A stretch of 64,000 nucleotides of DNA, taken from NCBI RefSeq assembly GCF_963675165.1, contig NC_087390.1, positions 1,073,501 to 1,137,500 on the forward strand. Direction: 5' to 3'. Source of the stretch: Halichondria panicea (lineage: Eukaryota; Porifera; Demospongiae; Suberitida; Halichondriidae). The notes beneath the pieces were generated by a model. The model was not told the origin of the DNA. It did not search any database and saw only the letters and a program-made list of their open reading frames with translations. Of the stretch, positions 36,304-49,439 are shown piece after piece (the first letter of the stretch is position 1; each line of letters begins with the position of its first letter). The translations under genes were made by a program, and so were the position numbers.

Positions 36304-37962
36304 TCACTCACTGGTTGGTTCAGGATTCGTTGTAGACATATTTGTTTTAGATGGCCCAGGTAAAGTATCGTCAACTAAACAAAAGTATATACAAAAGTAC
36401 ATAGTACCTGTGGTCAACTACGTATAAACCCATTCACATACCTAAGTCTATACATAGAAATGCTTCTATGTGGTCATAAGTTAGCCTCTCACTATATTCA
36501 TACCTGTACATGCCTCCTCTATAGCCTCAGCGACATCATTCCGATCAACTGATGGTGCTCTGAGACTCTGGCATATTTCAAAATAAGTGAGCGGGCCAGT
36601 CTTCAAGCGAACAGCTAACATTTCCCGTAGACAATCCTTGTTCCTGTGATAGTCATCTTTTATATCATCGAGGGTGCCATGACCTAATCCCAGATCAAGT
36701 CCCAGGTTCACCCAGTTTCCAGCGGCTATTATCAGGTTCTTGTAAACAGAATTCAAATCACTGAGCATCAGAATTGAACCTACCAGTGAATTGTAAGTTT
36801 TGTCAATCATAACAATACATGCATGCATGTATACTCTATTAAATAGTTGATGAGCATAATTCATAAAGAGACACTCTCGTACCAAGCGTTGGTCCAGGGT
36901 TTGCTTCAACATCTCCTGACTGTAACAGTAAGCGGAATATCAGTAACAGTATACACAGACTGAGAGTGGGGGGCAACATCGGTCGATGATTAGTGCTTTG
37001 AACTCTCACTTTGAACTTGGTCGGTTTTTCTTGAGTATCAAAAACGAGTAACGTTTAAATTTATTGTGGCATTAAATATTCATTTGATTACCTGATGTTA
37101 TGCAATGCTGAATGTTCCATCGTTTCCGAGGGTTCCATCTCACCAAGCAGGCAGTAATGAGTGAGTAGCAGGTGATAAGCACAGCTGACAGAATGAGAAC
37201 GGCCAGTGCACTCCCCCTCCATCCCAGCTCACAAGGAAACACTCCAGTCCAACTCAAGTCAACCACAGGGCAAGCAGGACGTGGGGGAGCTGTGTAGAGT
37301 TGCATAAAATTTAATGTATTCATGTGCTGTGACATCACAATTGTGATAATGATTCCGTGAAGAACTAGAGCACTGAAGTGCAAACCCTCAGCGTTAATTT
37401 GAGGTTTAGTGAGTCTACAGTCTCAAGTCAAAGCCGCGTGTACATCTATAGGTCAACGTGGCAGGTTCGAGTTTTTTAGCTTCTTAGCTTTTATTTGGCA
37501 ATGAATTAAGCTTTAACATCAAAATCTGCCAACTTTAAAACTATACTACCTTGTTGTGTTGAGGCTATCCATGGTAGCTACAAACATCCAGGTGAGTATA
37601 CTCAGGATACACAGACAGACAGACAGACTAACCGACTACTATAATTATATACTACTGTTAACCCATGGTGTCGTTATATATATATGCAATTATTGGTGAG
37701 TATGATTCACTGACTCACAAGAAAAGGTTTGTAAGAAGAGTATGTATCTGATGGTGATCATAATGAGGTAGAGTTGGTAGAGGACAGGGGTGATCAACAC
37801 AGAGGCAAGGCTGGCTCTGAGCTGCCAACTAGGCATATGGAAAACCAGGGGAATATCATCTTCCAGGTCTTCCGGGTCATCGTACTCGTAGGGTGGTCTG
37901 ATTTTTGGAGACCACTTTCCTTCGAAGGATCTTGCTGTTGATGACCTCAAAATCCACTGCAT
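36304..37962 (-). CDS. Gene B, 5' part: membrane-2A-Death protein (short form)
   Basis: Exons are 37719-37962, 37092-37289, 36883-37029 or -37044, 36504-36779 and 36304-36374, joined in phase 1. The product is 311-316 residues: two membrane segments, a hydrophobic leader, the 2A motif DVEANPGP, a Death cassette, and a tail ending TTNPEPTSE. At the third exon, the base pair before the expected exon edge (37045-37046) reads CG instead of AG on the coding strand, so the usual acceptor is lost. The CAAG 15 bases further in restores the frame exactly. An in-frame Met lies just before the hydrophobic leader. Skipping the last exon would join the Death cassette, in phase, to the Roc exon at 30304 and give the long form. 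Confidence 0.78.
36890..36913 (-). other. 2A-type ribosome-skipping motif, gene B
   Basis: The bases encode DVEANPGP after a Leu-rich leader, identical to gene A. The donor that follows (CTTG/GTACGA) is weaker than in genes A and D. Confidence 0.85.
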
Positions 37963-38410
37963 CTCTTCTTCAGACTATTTATAAGATAGATATTGTATTA
38001 AAGAGTATGTAAGAGTACAAGCTAACTTGTAAAGCTTACAAGCCAAAATCCTACAGGCACCGTAGTAAACACAAGAGTAAACAAACCCACTCCCACTCTC
38101 CACCTCATCCTCCACCCTCCAGTGAACTCAGAGAGGAGATATGAACAACACAACAATCTTTGCAGCTAGCTCTGCTGATCCTAGGAGAGTGTTTGACTGA
38201 GCTCTTAAGTTGTTGATCTGAGCAATGCTGAGGGGCAGCAAAATTAATATCTAAGGTGAGCCAGGTTTGATCAGTTGATCGATTGCCCAAGTGTACACTA
38301 AACCATACTGTTAAGAGTATTCGATATGTATCTGTGTGTGTACTCCAGACTGGTGAGACTGAGGTGTGGAGGAGGGAGACCACTGACGGCCAGTCTGTGT
38401 GGTGATCACC
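37963..38410. promoter_or_regulatory. Head-to-head spacer, gene B / unit-3 MUT
   Basis: About 450 bp separate divergent starts. It contains the AACAACACAACAATCTTTGCAG segment and a probable untranslated MUT exon ending CTAAG/GTGAGC near 38254. It is probably a shared promoter, inferred from orientation only. Confidence 0.45.
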
Positions 38411-39251
38411 ATGGCAAACACAGGCTATTGCACACCACCAGAACCAGGTATTAACATTAATTATATAGAACGAACATAGTTAATACGCGTACAGTGACTG
38501 ATGCATGGCTTTCAGAAAATCATAAAAGTGGATTAACAGTACTAAATTTATGGCTGTTGGTAGATGTTCCTAAATAGAAACACACCAGTTAGTGCACTGT
38601 ATCTATCTATACCCCCAGCGGAGATGACACTGTGGGGGGTGATAAAAGAGCCAAGCCAAAGGTTTCACTAGACAAGGAGTGGGCGGCTCTAGCCAGGAAG
38701 ATGCTCAAGGGAGCTGACCCGGAGGAGAGGCTCACCTGGAGAACCCCCGAGGTGTGTGGGGGGGGAGGGGTCTAGTCTAGTAGTACCATTACCACTTTCA
38801 GGATACTGCAACAGCTATCCATTTATGTCCTAAATCACATAATTATAAAGATCTAAATATACCTCCATTATTCACTAGGAAGCGTAGAAATCATCAATGT
38901 CTATTCCAAGCACTAACTGACTGCACATGTGCTCCCTCCCTCCATCATGCACAGGGATTTGACCTGAAGCCATGCACTGCATGTACACTGCAGAGGACAC
39001 GGCTGATCATGAGAAGGAGTTACCCGGGAAGTACCCGTTCACCAGAGGATGTACACTCAGAGGCCCTGGACCATTAGACAGGTGATGAGTCACTGTCTCT
39101 AAGTGAAACAGAAGTCAAATTCATGTAATCATAGTGTAATACTAATGCTTCAATTATTAGTACCAACGGTCAATTAGTATAGCTTCTGATTTTGAACCCA
39201 TATAATTATGGCGTATAAATTTGTTTGTTTGGCTGTAATAGGCTGACAATA

Positions 39252-39548
<297 letters not shown>

Positions 39549-39879
39549 GTACGCAGGGTTCAGTACAGTTGAGGAGAGCAACAAGTTCTACAAGGCCAAC
39601 ATAGCGGCCGGTCAGCAAGGGTTGAGTGTGGCCTTTGACCTGCCCACTCACAGGGGGTACGATTCTGATAACCCCCTCGCTGTGGGGGACGTGGGAATGG
39701 CAGGGGTCGTTGTGGACTCAGTGGAGGATATGAAGGTACCTAGCCTGTGCGTGTGTATGTGCGTGTGTATAATGTATGGTTTGACTATAATGGTGTTTTA
39801 GAGTACTTATAGTGTTTGATGGGTATATAATTATATTCTACATTGTATGCTAAACATCGGTTAGCACTTTAAGAAAAAG

Positions 39880-40205
39880 ATTTAGGCATGCGATTATGCC
39901 TCAGTTGTGCATGCGTAAGCGAGGTATACGGTAGTGTGTTTGTGTATCTGTGCTATAGACTGCTTCAGCTGCTCAAGGATCAATGAAGTGCAAGTAGGCT
40001 TCTAATAATGTTTTCTTGGATTATAATTTGTAGATTTGTAAAAGAATGCTTTCTTCTCGAGTTATGCCTAGGTCTGCTTACTTGGAGTGCCATTGTAGCC
40101 TTTTTAGAAGCGTGCGTAGCAAAACTGGTCCATGGAGTGTTGTTACTCTGCTTAGTTAGCTCTGCACTAGAACGCTACCTATTGATTAGTGTATAGAAAT
40201 AGTTC
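39880..40205 (+). repeat. Dispersed repeat copy in MUT intron, unit 3
   Basis: TATGCCTCAGTTGTGCATGCG, GAGGTATACGGTAGTGTG and the body that follows match the family seen reversed in SMARCAL1 introns. It lies where a MUT exon is missing. Confidence 0.6.
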
Positions 40206-40433
40206 CTTGTTTGCAACATGCAACATAATTAGTGTGTAGACATAATTATATAATCTCTTCCCCTTCTCTCTGAATACTTGCCCCTCCCCCTGCCCCGCCC
40301 ACACAGGGAGTCAAGCTGGAGGAACTTCAGGGGACTATCCAGAACGACATCTTGAAAGAGTTCATGGTCCGCAACACGTACATCTACTCACCAGAGTTCT
40401 ATCATCGGAGATATATTCATCTTCACATCACAG

Positions 40434-41406
40434 GTTAGAATGGGTGTGGGTACTTAGGGGATTATGATTAATGTGATTTGTTAAGTGATGGGTGGATCCT
40501 TGTAAGCAATAGCATCTGTACCTTTATCCTGCAGAAGCCAGGAGTTCATGAATATTCATGTTCTCCTATGATATAGCCCAACGTTTATATCTAACGTAAT
40601 AATCATATAGATAGGTATTTCAACAAACTATAACCTGTATGTGATCACTCAAAATTAGCTTCAAAACAGGCCCATTTGGGAACATTACTAAGGCTATACA
40701 TAATGTACACCTGGTACCCATGATCTCAAACACACTGCACAATACACAACCACAATGCATGAATCTGTACCAGGACTTTCCCAAATTCAATTAGCTTATC
40801 AAACACTGTTCACACAGGACTTATACAGATTCCCAAATTCAATTAGCTTATCAAACCATAGATTGAAAAAGAAAGGGAATTGGAAACCACCTAGGCCTCT
40901 CTGTGTAATGGTTGAAACACTCCGCGTTATGATGTAGCGATCACAAATATTTTTAGTAGGTTGACCGTTCTGTGGTTGTATATTTAGCCCACTAGCCATC
41001 ACTCAGGGGCTGGGAGGTACTCTAGAGAAGTAAGGTTTACATCAATGACTAGCTCACTTTTTTAACCGCTATAAGACTACTAATTCTATGTTCACCTTTG
41101 TTCAATAATTCATACTTTTGTACAGTGTAATTATTATTATTATGTGAACACATCGAATAAAAATGGAAGTTTTAATATAACTTCCGAAAATTATTTTGAA
41201 ATGATGTATTAACCTTCATTTGTGTATGTAGGTCAGTGGATTTTAGTGCTATTCAATTTTCAATCAAATGATAGGCAATTTGGGCTTGTTTCAATAAGAA
41301 TCATGGAATGAATGTTTAATTTCTGCGTATATAGATGTTTGAAGACAGTGCATGTGTGTGAATTTTACACACGATAGAGCATTACAACTTTGCCCCCTCC
41401 TTCCAG
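40434..41406. other. Long MUT intron with minisatellite, unit 3
   Basis: No gene. It contains about two copies of a ~61-bp repeat (TCCCAAATTCAATTAGCTTA...) at about 40785-40860, expanded to more than three in unit 4, and otherwise AT-rich sequence shared with unit 4. Canonical MUT exons between DILKEFM and DPWGG are absent. Confidence 0.65.
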
Positions 41407-41766
41407 ATATAGGTGATCCTTGGGGAGGGTCTTATCTGATGGAGGCCCTCACTGATCAGGTGTACGAGTCAGCACTCAACATCATCAATGAGGTACAAGG
41501 GACACCTTGCAGTTGTATTTCTCTAATGTATAGTGCTTACTCAAGTTTAACCATTGAATTCCAACCCTATTATATATATGAATTGTACACTGCAACAGTT
41601 TTGTTCAGCCTCTGACTCTGATTGTATGTACAACTGTATGTAACTTATGTCACATCAGGAGTGCATGGTCACGTGTATAGTAAAATTAGGTTTTATAATT
41701 AGCTATAACAACTTAATTGCTCTTGGGTAACGATTATATGTAACATGTGTGTGTTTGTGTGCGTAG

Positions 41767-42047
41767 GTTGCTGAGATTGCAAAGCTGATGACAGTGTATA
41801 TATTTGTCTGGTGGTGGTCAGAATGAAGTGATAATCCAATTCAACAAAACATTTTTATGGTGATCACACAGTTCCCCAAAACATGAGCTAGACTGTCAGT
41901 CTGCTTGGATTCATCCTGTACTGCCTCCTGGCTCGCTGGTACAAGACGAGAGTTAGAGACGAGGACTACAATGCACACAGAGTGGTGGAGGAGGTCTATG
42001 ATCGATATCTAGCTTCACTAGGCAGACTATTGTATGGTGAATTGTAA
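41767..42047 (+). CDS. 3' exons of unknown membrane-tail gene, unit 3
   Basis: 41767-41826 starts VAEIAKLMT but is altered (two extra bases) and ends early. 41898-42047 encodes SLLGFILYCLLARWYKTRV to YDRYLASLGRLLYGEL and TAA. The C-terminus differs from units 1 and 2 because of a deletion after YDRYL and is shared with unit 4. Confidence 0.45.
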
Positions 42048-42296
42048 TTTACTTTAATGCTTAATTTAATTATAGGCATCATCTCACATGCTGTTGTTTG
42101 CAAGCACATTCATATTCAGTTATAACCAATAATGAATGATTCCATAAGAACTTTTCGATATAAAAGCAATGCCAAAAATCATTGAACTTTGAAACTTCGA
42201 CTACAGAAATTGAGCGATATTAATAAAAGAATTCCAGTGAAGCAGTAATAAATAAAGTAGCGATTAAATGAGTGACTGTGGTATGGTACTATAACG

Positions 42297-45200
42297 TTAT
42301 GACACACTAGTACCTGGTGTGTCTAGTTCCAATGTATCGTCAAAGTTTGATAGCTGGTCCATTTCAGACTTTGATACCAAATCTCCAAAACAGTCCATCA
42401 GAGTCTTTTGTGTTGCATCCTACAGAGAAGTGAACATGCACGAGGATGATACATTTAACACAGTTGTATGTTAAGCTGATTAAATGAAAGCACCGCGGGT
42501 GCTGATGCCTCGGTGGAGGTGCCAAAGCTACATAACATAAAGCTACATAACATAAAGCTACATAACATAAAGCTACTAAGCTACACACATTGATTATAAT
42601 TATCATGATTAATTTTACTGCATGCAAAATCCAGGGAAACTCAAGGAGTGGGTAATGATCGACGATGATTGTTGTTAAAAACGATCGATGCCAAAAGTTC
42701 AAGCCTTAAAATTAATGGCTGCAAGTCAGCAGAGCCTTGCAGCTCTCTTCTCACTCTTGCAGCTACCAATAGCGTGCAGAACTAACTACTAAGTAGAGTA
42801 GCAACATTCGGTAAACAAGTTTGGCTACGTGCATGCTCTTCTGAAAAGGCTGCAATGGCATTCCAAGTTAAGTAGGCATAACTCGAGACAAAGCATTATT
42901 TTTCAAATCCACGAATTAAAATCTAATTAAACATGACTAGAAGCCTATAGAAACTCTTACTTGCACTTGATTGATCCTTGAGCAGCTGTAGCAGTCTGCA
43001 CAGACACACACACAAACACACTACCGTATACCTCGCTTACGCATGCGCACCTGATTTTATTAGATTTTATATACACTTTCTAGTTTGTCAGTTATAGTAG
43101 CTACTTCAATGTCTTGAACGTGCATAACTATGGCTTGCACAGATGCACAGTAGAATATAATAATTAAGCAACTGAATTGCTTGGGGAAATGGTCTCTGTG
43201 TGTATACGTTCGTAGTAGATTTGAAGCATCACAGATCTTGAATTATCAGACCTAAACACTTTATTCGTACTTTATAAGCTCTCTACTGTTAATATTATTT
43301 GAACAGTCACACATGGAATAGCCACATAAGATAAGCCACACAGCAGTTTCAGTAAGGGACCTATAATTATAGTGAAGTCTTTGCTGACCTTGGCTGTGAG
43401 TACTGCGCTCTCTGCACTGGAGAAGTCATCTTTAGCCAGACCAGCTTGACTCAACACTGACAGCTTGTTCTGAATCAAGGGCCTGTGTGGGAAGTGATGA
43501 CATCGTGTTTAGTGAATTGCGCGGTTCAAAACTAGATCTACATGTAATTAAATGCCACAACAAAATTACTTTCACATTATAGCTACACTTACAGCATAAG
43601 ACACTTATACATGTACTGTACATACGTTTTAATAAAACATTCAAGCACAACCTAGCTCTTACCATATACAGTCATCCACTGTGTCCTTCGCAATGAGGTA
43701 ATGGACGTTGACTGAAGACTTTTGGCCTATTCTGTACGCCCTGTCCTCAGCCTGTACCAGTATCTATACAGAGAACAAATCCATAATAACTTTCCCCGAA
43801 GTGTTCTGTATATTCGGAGGTTTCGCTGTATGTGCATAATTATGAGTTACGTGTAAGTATGAAGCCTTCAAGAGTGTGTGCATGACTATACTTACTCCTG
43901 GGTTCCAGAACAACTCAGCAAAGATGACAGTGGAGGCAGCAGTGAGGGTGAGTCCTGCACGTGAGGAGAGACAGTCAATTGTTAGAATACTACAATCCAC
44001 TCTATAAATAGAGCTATCGTGGTCCAATTGATATTTACTTGCAGCTTAGGAAGAGCTCTCAATCACTAAAAGTTGAAAAGGGCAATAATGTTTTAAGATA
44101 CAATCTTAACGAGCTCACTGTAAGCTGTCAGAAAATCACAAAATAAATGCGACTGAACCAACAGAACTAAAGTTATGGCAACGATGTGTACATACTAGTC
44201 ACAGTATGTTTGAGAGGTGTTGGTACCAGCATTAGCCGTGGTGATGGAGAGTACGGCCACTTGACACTGCTCGCTGTGCTGGAACTGATCACACAGGGCC
44301 TGTCTCATATCAGCTGGGGTCTTGCCGTCAATACGAATGTAGATGATGGCCTGTGTGTGGGTGGAGTGTGTGGGTTGTGTGAGGGGGGTGGGTGGAGGAT
44401 CAGCAATTGATAGGGATCAACCATTAGTGTGTGTGTGCGTGTTAGTGTCTACATAAGTACGTAATGCTCCTAGAAGATACAAATAGCTAGAGTAATAAGT
44501 TTTAGTTTGGATGTAATTATAGTACGTAGGATGAAATGCTGAGTCAGCAACTACTTCTCACAGGTGCCTGTACACACACTAATCCCAACCTTCTTGTCCA
44601 AAGCCTCACAGAGACCATTCAGTACAGACACGTGATGGCCGAACACGATGATCTTCCTACCACCCTCCAACATGTCCAGGATATAGTCCTTCACTGCCGG
44701 CAGCTTCATCTTGCCCGTCACATCAAACAGAGGGAGGAGGGCGGTCCGTCGCTCAAGCTTCTGTGGGTAATGGTGGGTGGGTGGATAAGTACACAACAGC
44801 AGGTATGATGAACTTAAGTTCCTATAGACAATTTGGCACCATACAATAACATTGATTGGTATCGATCCTAGCAAAAAGTGAAAAGGCAAAAAAGAGCAAA
44901 TTTGGTAAGCTAAGCAGTTACACAATACTGTTTAGAAACACTGTTTTTAGAGCCTCATAGTATACACTATATGAAGTGTATGAACTTACTTTCAGTTTGC
45001 CAGCATCGTTGAGTTGTCTTTTATAGTCTTTCCATTCTTTGCTGCCTCCCTTTAGTGACGAGAGATCCAACAACACCTGTCATATGAATCAATTGTCAAT
45101 CTAATGACTTCAATTAACCATGACTAGTTACCATCTTCCTTGTTTTAGAAGGAAGTTGATCGAGAACTTCAGACTTCATCCTCCTAAATAGAAATCATAC

Positions 45201-48200
45201 AGTTAGTTAATATACGTTACAAATTAATAACACTACAGTGTGCACAACACTATAGACAGCATCACATGATGCATATATTATAGTAGGATGATGCTATTAT
45301 TGTGTAGCTACGTATGTACATGCTTTGATTAACACGGAAGTACGATGTTCTTGCACACCCAGTGACATCACATGATCCCATAGATACCTGATCATGATGG
45401 AGTCTTCTAGATACAGCTGCAGTTCTGACATGTTGGAAGCACCACTGAAGTCCCATCCAAACTGACTCTATACAATTAATTATGGGATGGTATAATAATT
45501 TCAATGGTGTTACAGTACTCTGACAGACAAAAACAACAGGATGAAAATTATTTCATCAGTATTTACGTCAAACAACAGCAGCACACACACACTGACAACT
45601 AACAAGTTTCTATAGTTCAATATCAAAATTGTCCTTCATAAACGTCGAGACTGCATCACATAAAGAGTGTGTTAAGCTCCACAAAAAGTACATCAAATTC
45701 TTACACTGCTCGAAATAAAGATACGATGGTTTTCATTATTCTTTATTCACCTTGACTCCATTGCAGTACCTCAGTCCGAACTGGGTGTGGGACACTAGTC
45801 TGAAGTTCTTGTCCACTGCAGTGATCTGTGTGTACAGCTCAATGGGTCGGGAGAGGGCGGGTGTCCCTGACAACAGGACAGCCCTCCGAGCACTCTGGGG
45901 GGGGGGGGACAAAATAAGTATCATACTGGTGTTCAGTAGTGTACGTGTATGTATCCCACCCAGCATACATCCCAAGAAAAAACTTGTTAACATGGAAATA
46001 TTCAATAGAGCTAATGAATTTACTTTGAGCCATCAAATCTACGTACTTGGAATCCTTTCAAGTAATCATAGCTTCTGGACAACCCAGCATAACTACCAGA
46101 CACTATACACTGTCTACTGTGTACCTTGATGACTGGAATGGCTGCTTTGGAGCGAGCAGTGCGATAGTTCTTGAGAAAGTGAGACTCATCCTACACAACA
46201 AAACACACTATCATGATTATACCAACTCCTCATTGTAGGAAATTTACAAGTCAGAATTAAGCGATTTAATCTCCATTTTAGTTTGTAGAAGTAACTTTGA
46301 TAAAAGTAGTTGCATATCATGGACCATTAAAAGTGGTCACTCAAACTCGAGTGGGTTAGTAATCTATCCCCCTCAGATATTTAGCGATTAATTATAGCTG
46401 AATATGCATCATTGGCTGTTATGTAACATACAGTAACACAGGTGCACTAGATACCGCAATGATGGCTGAGAATCTGTGCTCTGTGATGTCCTTGCTCATC
46501 CTGACCAGCAAGTCATAGCTAATGATATTCACGAGGCAGAACGAGCCACACCCCTTTGTTGTTAGGATGACATTAATATCAGCGTCCACCAGTGAAGGAA
46601 TCCATCGTTTGAATGCCTGCACACGGGGTGGGCATAATATGTACTGTATGCTTACGCTATATATATATACATATCATACGAATGGTCAGTAGAACATCAG
46701 TACCTTAAAAAATTAATTTCAAAATAAAGAGCAGAACACAGACTAGCGCTATTTCAACCACCCTCTATTAAGCCCCTTTGGCCTTGAAATTAATAGTATT
46801 CGAGTCTCACTGACATGCATGTAGCTACTTTAGCTATAATTATACTAACTCACACAATTCTACTACATGTATAATTATCTTGAAATAATTGCTTAGTAGA
46901 TAATAGTTTAATCTCAACAGAGATAGCCCCACCCACCAACTTACCTCAGCCCAGGTGAGTCTCACTGACGAGGGGCACACTACGAGGAGGGGCCAATCAG
47001 AGTGGTAGTAGGACATAACGGCTATGGCCTGAAGTGTCTTGCCTAGTCCCATATCATCAGCTATCAACACTCGGTCATCACGCTTGATCGAGTATCTGTG
47101 GGGGTGGGGTTAGAGGGTAATCAAATGAGTGTGATATTGTAATTGTCGAAACAACCTATCAAGGAAATGATAATCTACTGTGTGTGTTTTGTGAATATAA
47201 CAAGTTATGATAATTACACAGGCTATGGGTGCTGCTCTAAAACATTATCAGTATAATTATATAGTCAGTATCCAGACATTAACTTACTCCACTCCTTCTT
47301 TTGGAACTAACTCCATCAGAGCGGTGCTCAACTTTGTCTCGATCCTGCTCCAGTCAATGACACTGGGATGGGATTTGGCCTGTATGGAATGGGGCTGGGT
47401 CTGTAGCTGTGATAGGAACAGGTTTACGACAGGTCTGGGTATGAGGTCCAACTCCACATGCTTGCAGCTGCTCTGGATAGCTTTAACTGCAGAGGGGAGG
47501 GGTTGTTACAGTGGCATGGAATCAACAACATACCCAGTGAATTGTAGTCTTCTATTCCAAAGCTCCATAATGACGTTTTGGTATCTATAGAAAAAATTTT
47601 GATATTAATGGCGTGGCCTGGGAGTGCTTCTGGTAAGCAGTCAATCCATGATTTTTATTCAACAAAATAATTTTAGAGGCCATTCCTTAATGCTCTGAAA
47701 ATTTCACGCTTAAGGTAGAGAGGAGGATGAGGTAATTATATATACGGGTATGTTTATACATAATTATGTTTACAATAAAATTATTAGCCTAAAACATAAT
47801 CTTACTGTAAGCTCTTGTAGGCATCTTCTTGAATATCTCGATGAGGTCATGATCGTACTGCACCTTGACCTCCAGCCTTGTCCTGGACACAATACAAACC
47901 TGTGCCTTCTTCTTGTCTCTCAGCTGGGTACACTTCACAGGGGGAGGGTGGTCAGGCGGTAGTGATGGTGACGGCTTGCGGCTCATCGCTGATGCTACTT
48001 TAATGGAAGCATCCGGTACTGAGGTGACGAGATGAGGTGCATTTAGAGGTGGCTTAGAGTAGAACGGAGGAATTCTCGAATTTACTGGAACTGCTTTATT
48101 AGGTGCCAATTTCGGAGGAGAGTTATGGGACAATGTAGACAAAATAAATGAGAAGTGGATGGTTTGGAATAAAATGGTGGTTGTTGGAGACCAGTTTGAG

Positions 48201-48619
48201 ATGTCATTGATGATGGGAGTTCATTGTGTAATGTTCCTGTTCTTGGTAATTAGAGCGTCTTTGTGCTGCTGGAGCTTCCTTGGTGTGATATTAGAGGATT
48301 AGACCATTTTGATTCTTGTACTTGATATCCTGCACTGGAACTTGAGCTAGATATATCTAGCTTCAGCAGAATTAGGGTGAGATCTAACATTGTCATAGGA
48401 ACTCGAACTAGGGAACGTAGATGCCGTCTTTGATGTAGTAGCTGCAGACGTAGTGTACGTGTAAGCATGTCTCTTTGCAGGAGGCACACCAGTGTGGGGT
48501 GGAGCCACTCTCTTGGCTGTTAGTTTGGCTTGAGCTCTTCTTCTGTTTGCCTCCATTCTCTGCAGCTTCTCAGTAGACATTCCTTCACTGCCACTAGCTG
48601 TAGGTCTACCAGGATGCAT
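42297..48619 (-). pseudogene. SMARCAL1-like: SMARCAL1-like annealing helicase, copy 3 (exon 1 disrupted)
   Basis: All sixteen exon positions are recognisable, including 47806-48619 (exon 1), 46945-47095 (exon 4, Walker A DDMGLGKT), 45388-45467 (exon 8), 43896-43954, 43663-43763, 43389-43482 and 42297-42419 (last). Exon 1 begins MHPGRPTASGSEGMSTEKLQ. It is broken by a 10-bp insertion (ATATATCTAG near 48350, making the palindrome CTAGATATATCTAG), a TAA in the KTL context at about 48250, and a further small insertion near 48142. Exon 3 has compensating indels that keep the frame (MELVPKEGVE in place of MEFQKEGVE). Exon 14 has Phe to Cys (DDCIW). Downstream exons look functional, so loss seems recent. 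Confidence 0.85.
42480..43060 (-). repeat. Dispersed repeat in last SMARCAL1 intron, unit 3
   Basis: Counterpart of 3898-4440, with a local triplication of CATAACATAAAGCTA near 42530-42570. Confidence 0.6.
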
Positions 48620-49439
48620 GGTAGTCTCTTTAGTCTGAGTAGCTGGCTCTTAGTCTACTTGATGAAACTCTCATACTGATTAGATCTACATGTACAATTT
48701 TACACTAATAATTGCAAATTGGAAATGATCATGAAACATAGAGTATACTAACATAACCAACATACTCTATAATTATTCAGACACCACACAAATTCATTAC
48801 ACATTATTGTTCGGGACAACTACACAATAACACAGTTATTATAATCTCGTCCGGGATACTTTATTCTACTCCTAACATGAACATAGTCGATGCACTTTAT
48901 AGCACTTCTTCTTGCACTTGATGGAATATGTAATTCTCTAATTGTCGTATTGAATTTTAGACCTTTGGTGATCGGAGACCAGTCGGGAATATCCACCATC
49001 AGGTGAAGAACACGAAGAGTCTTATTTACTTTCTTACTTACATCTGCACATTCTAGGTTAACAGAGTGTTTAGTACACTGGAGAGGATATTTGCTATATC
49101 AGCTAGCAGGGAGAGAGTCTAGTAGCCTCTTTCACTCTTCGAGGAAATGCGGCCTGGGATCGAGGCTAAATACTAGTATAATAAATTCTTATTGCTTCAT
49201 CTGGTTGGATGGTGGAACGATTATAGGACTTGAGTTTTATAATTCATGAAACGAAGGTAATAATGCAGTAATACAGTGGAACATTCAATATTGGGCCCTC
49301 CAAACTATACGTAAAAGTGAAAAATACATTACCTCTCTAAATAGGGCTGTCCATTTATACTTGAAAAATGTACAAAGATATGTTTTTATTCTATCACCAT
49401 CAACACAAACTAAGCCGATTAAGATTTAAGGTGATTCAA
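48620..49439. other. Spacer between SMARCAL1 copy 3 and gene C
   Basis: About 820 bp upstream of SMARCAL1 copy 3. I see no coding exon or RNA gene. A segment near 49060-49200 resembles the AGTATATTTGTCATCAGCAGGG region near 34230. It differs from the matching spacers in units 1 and 2. Confidence 0.5.
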
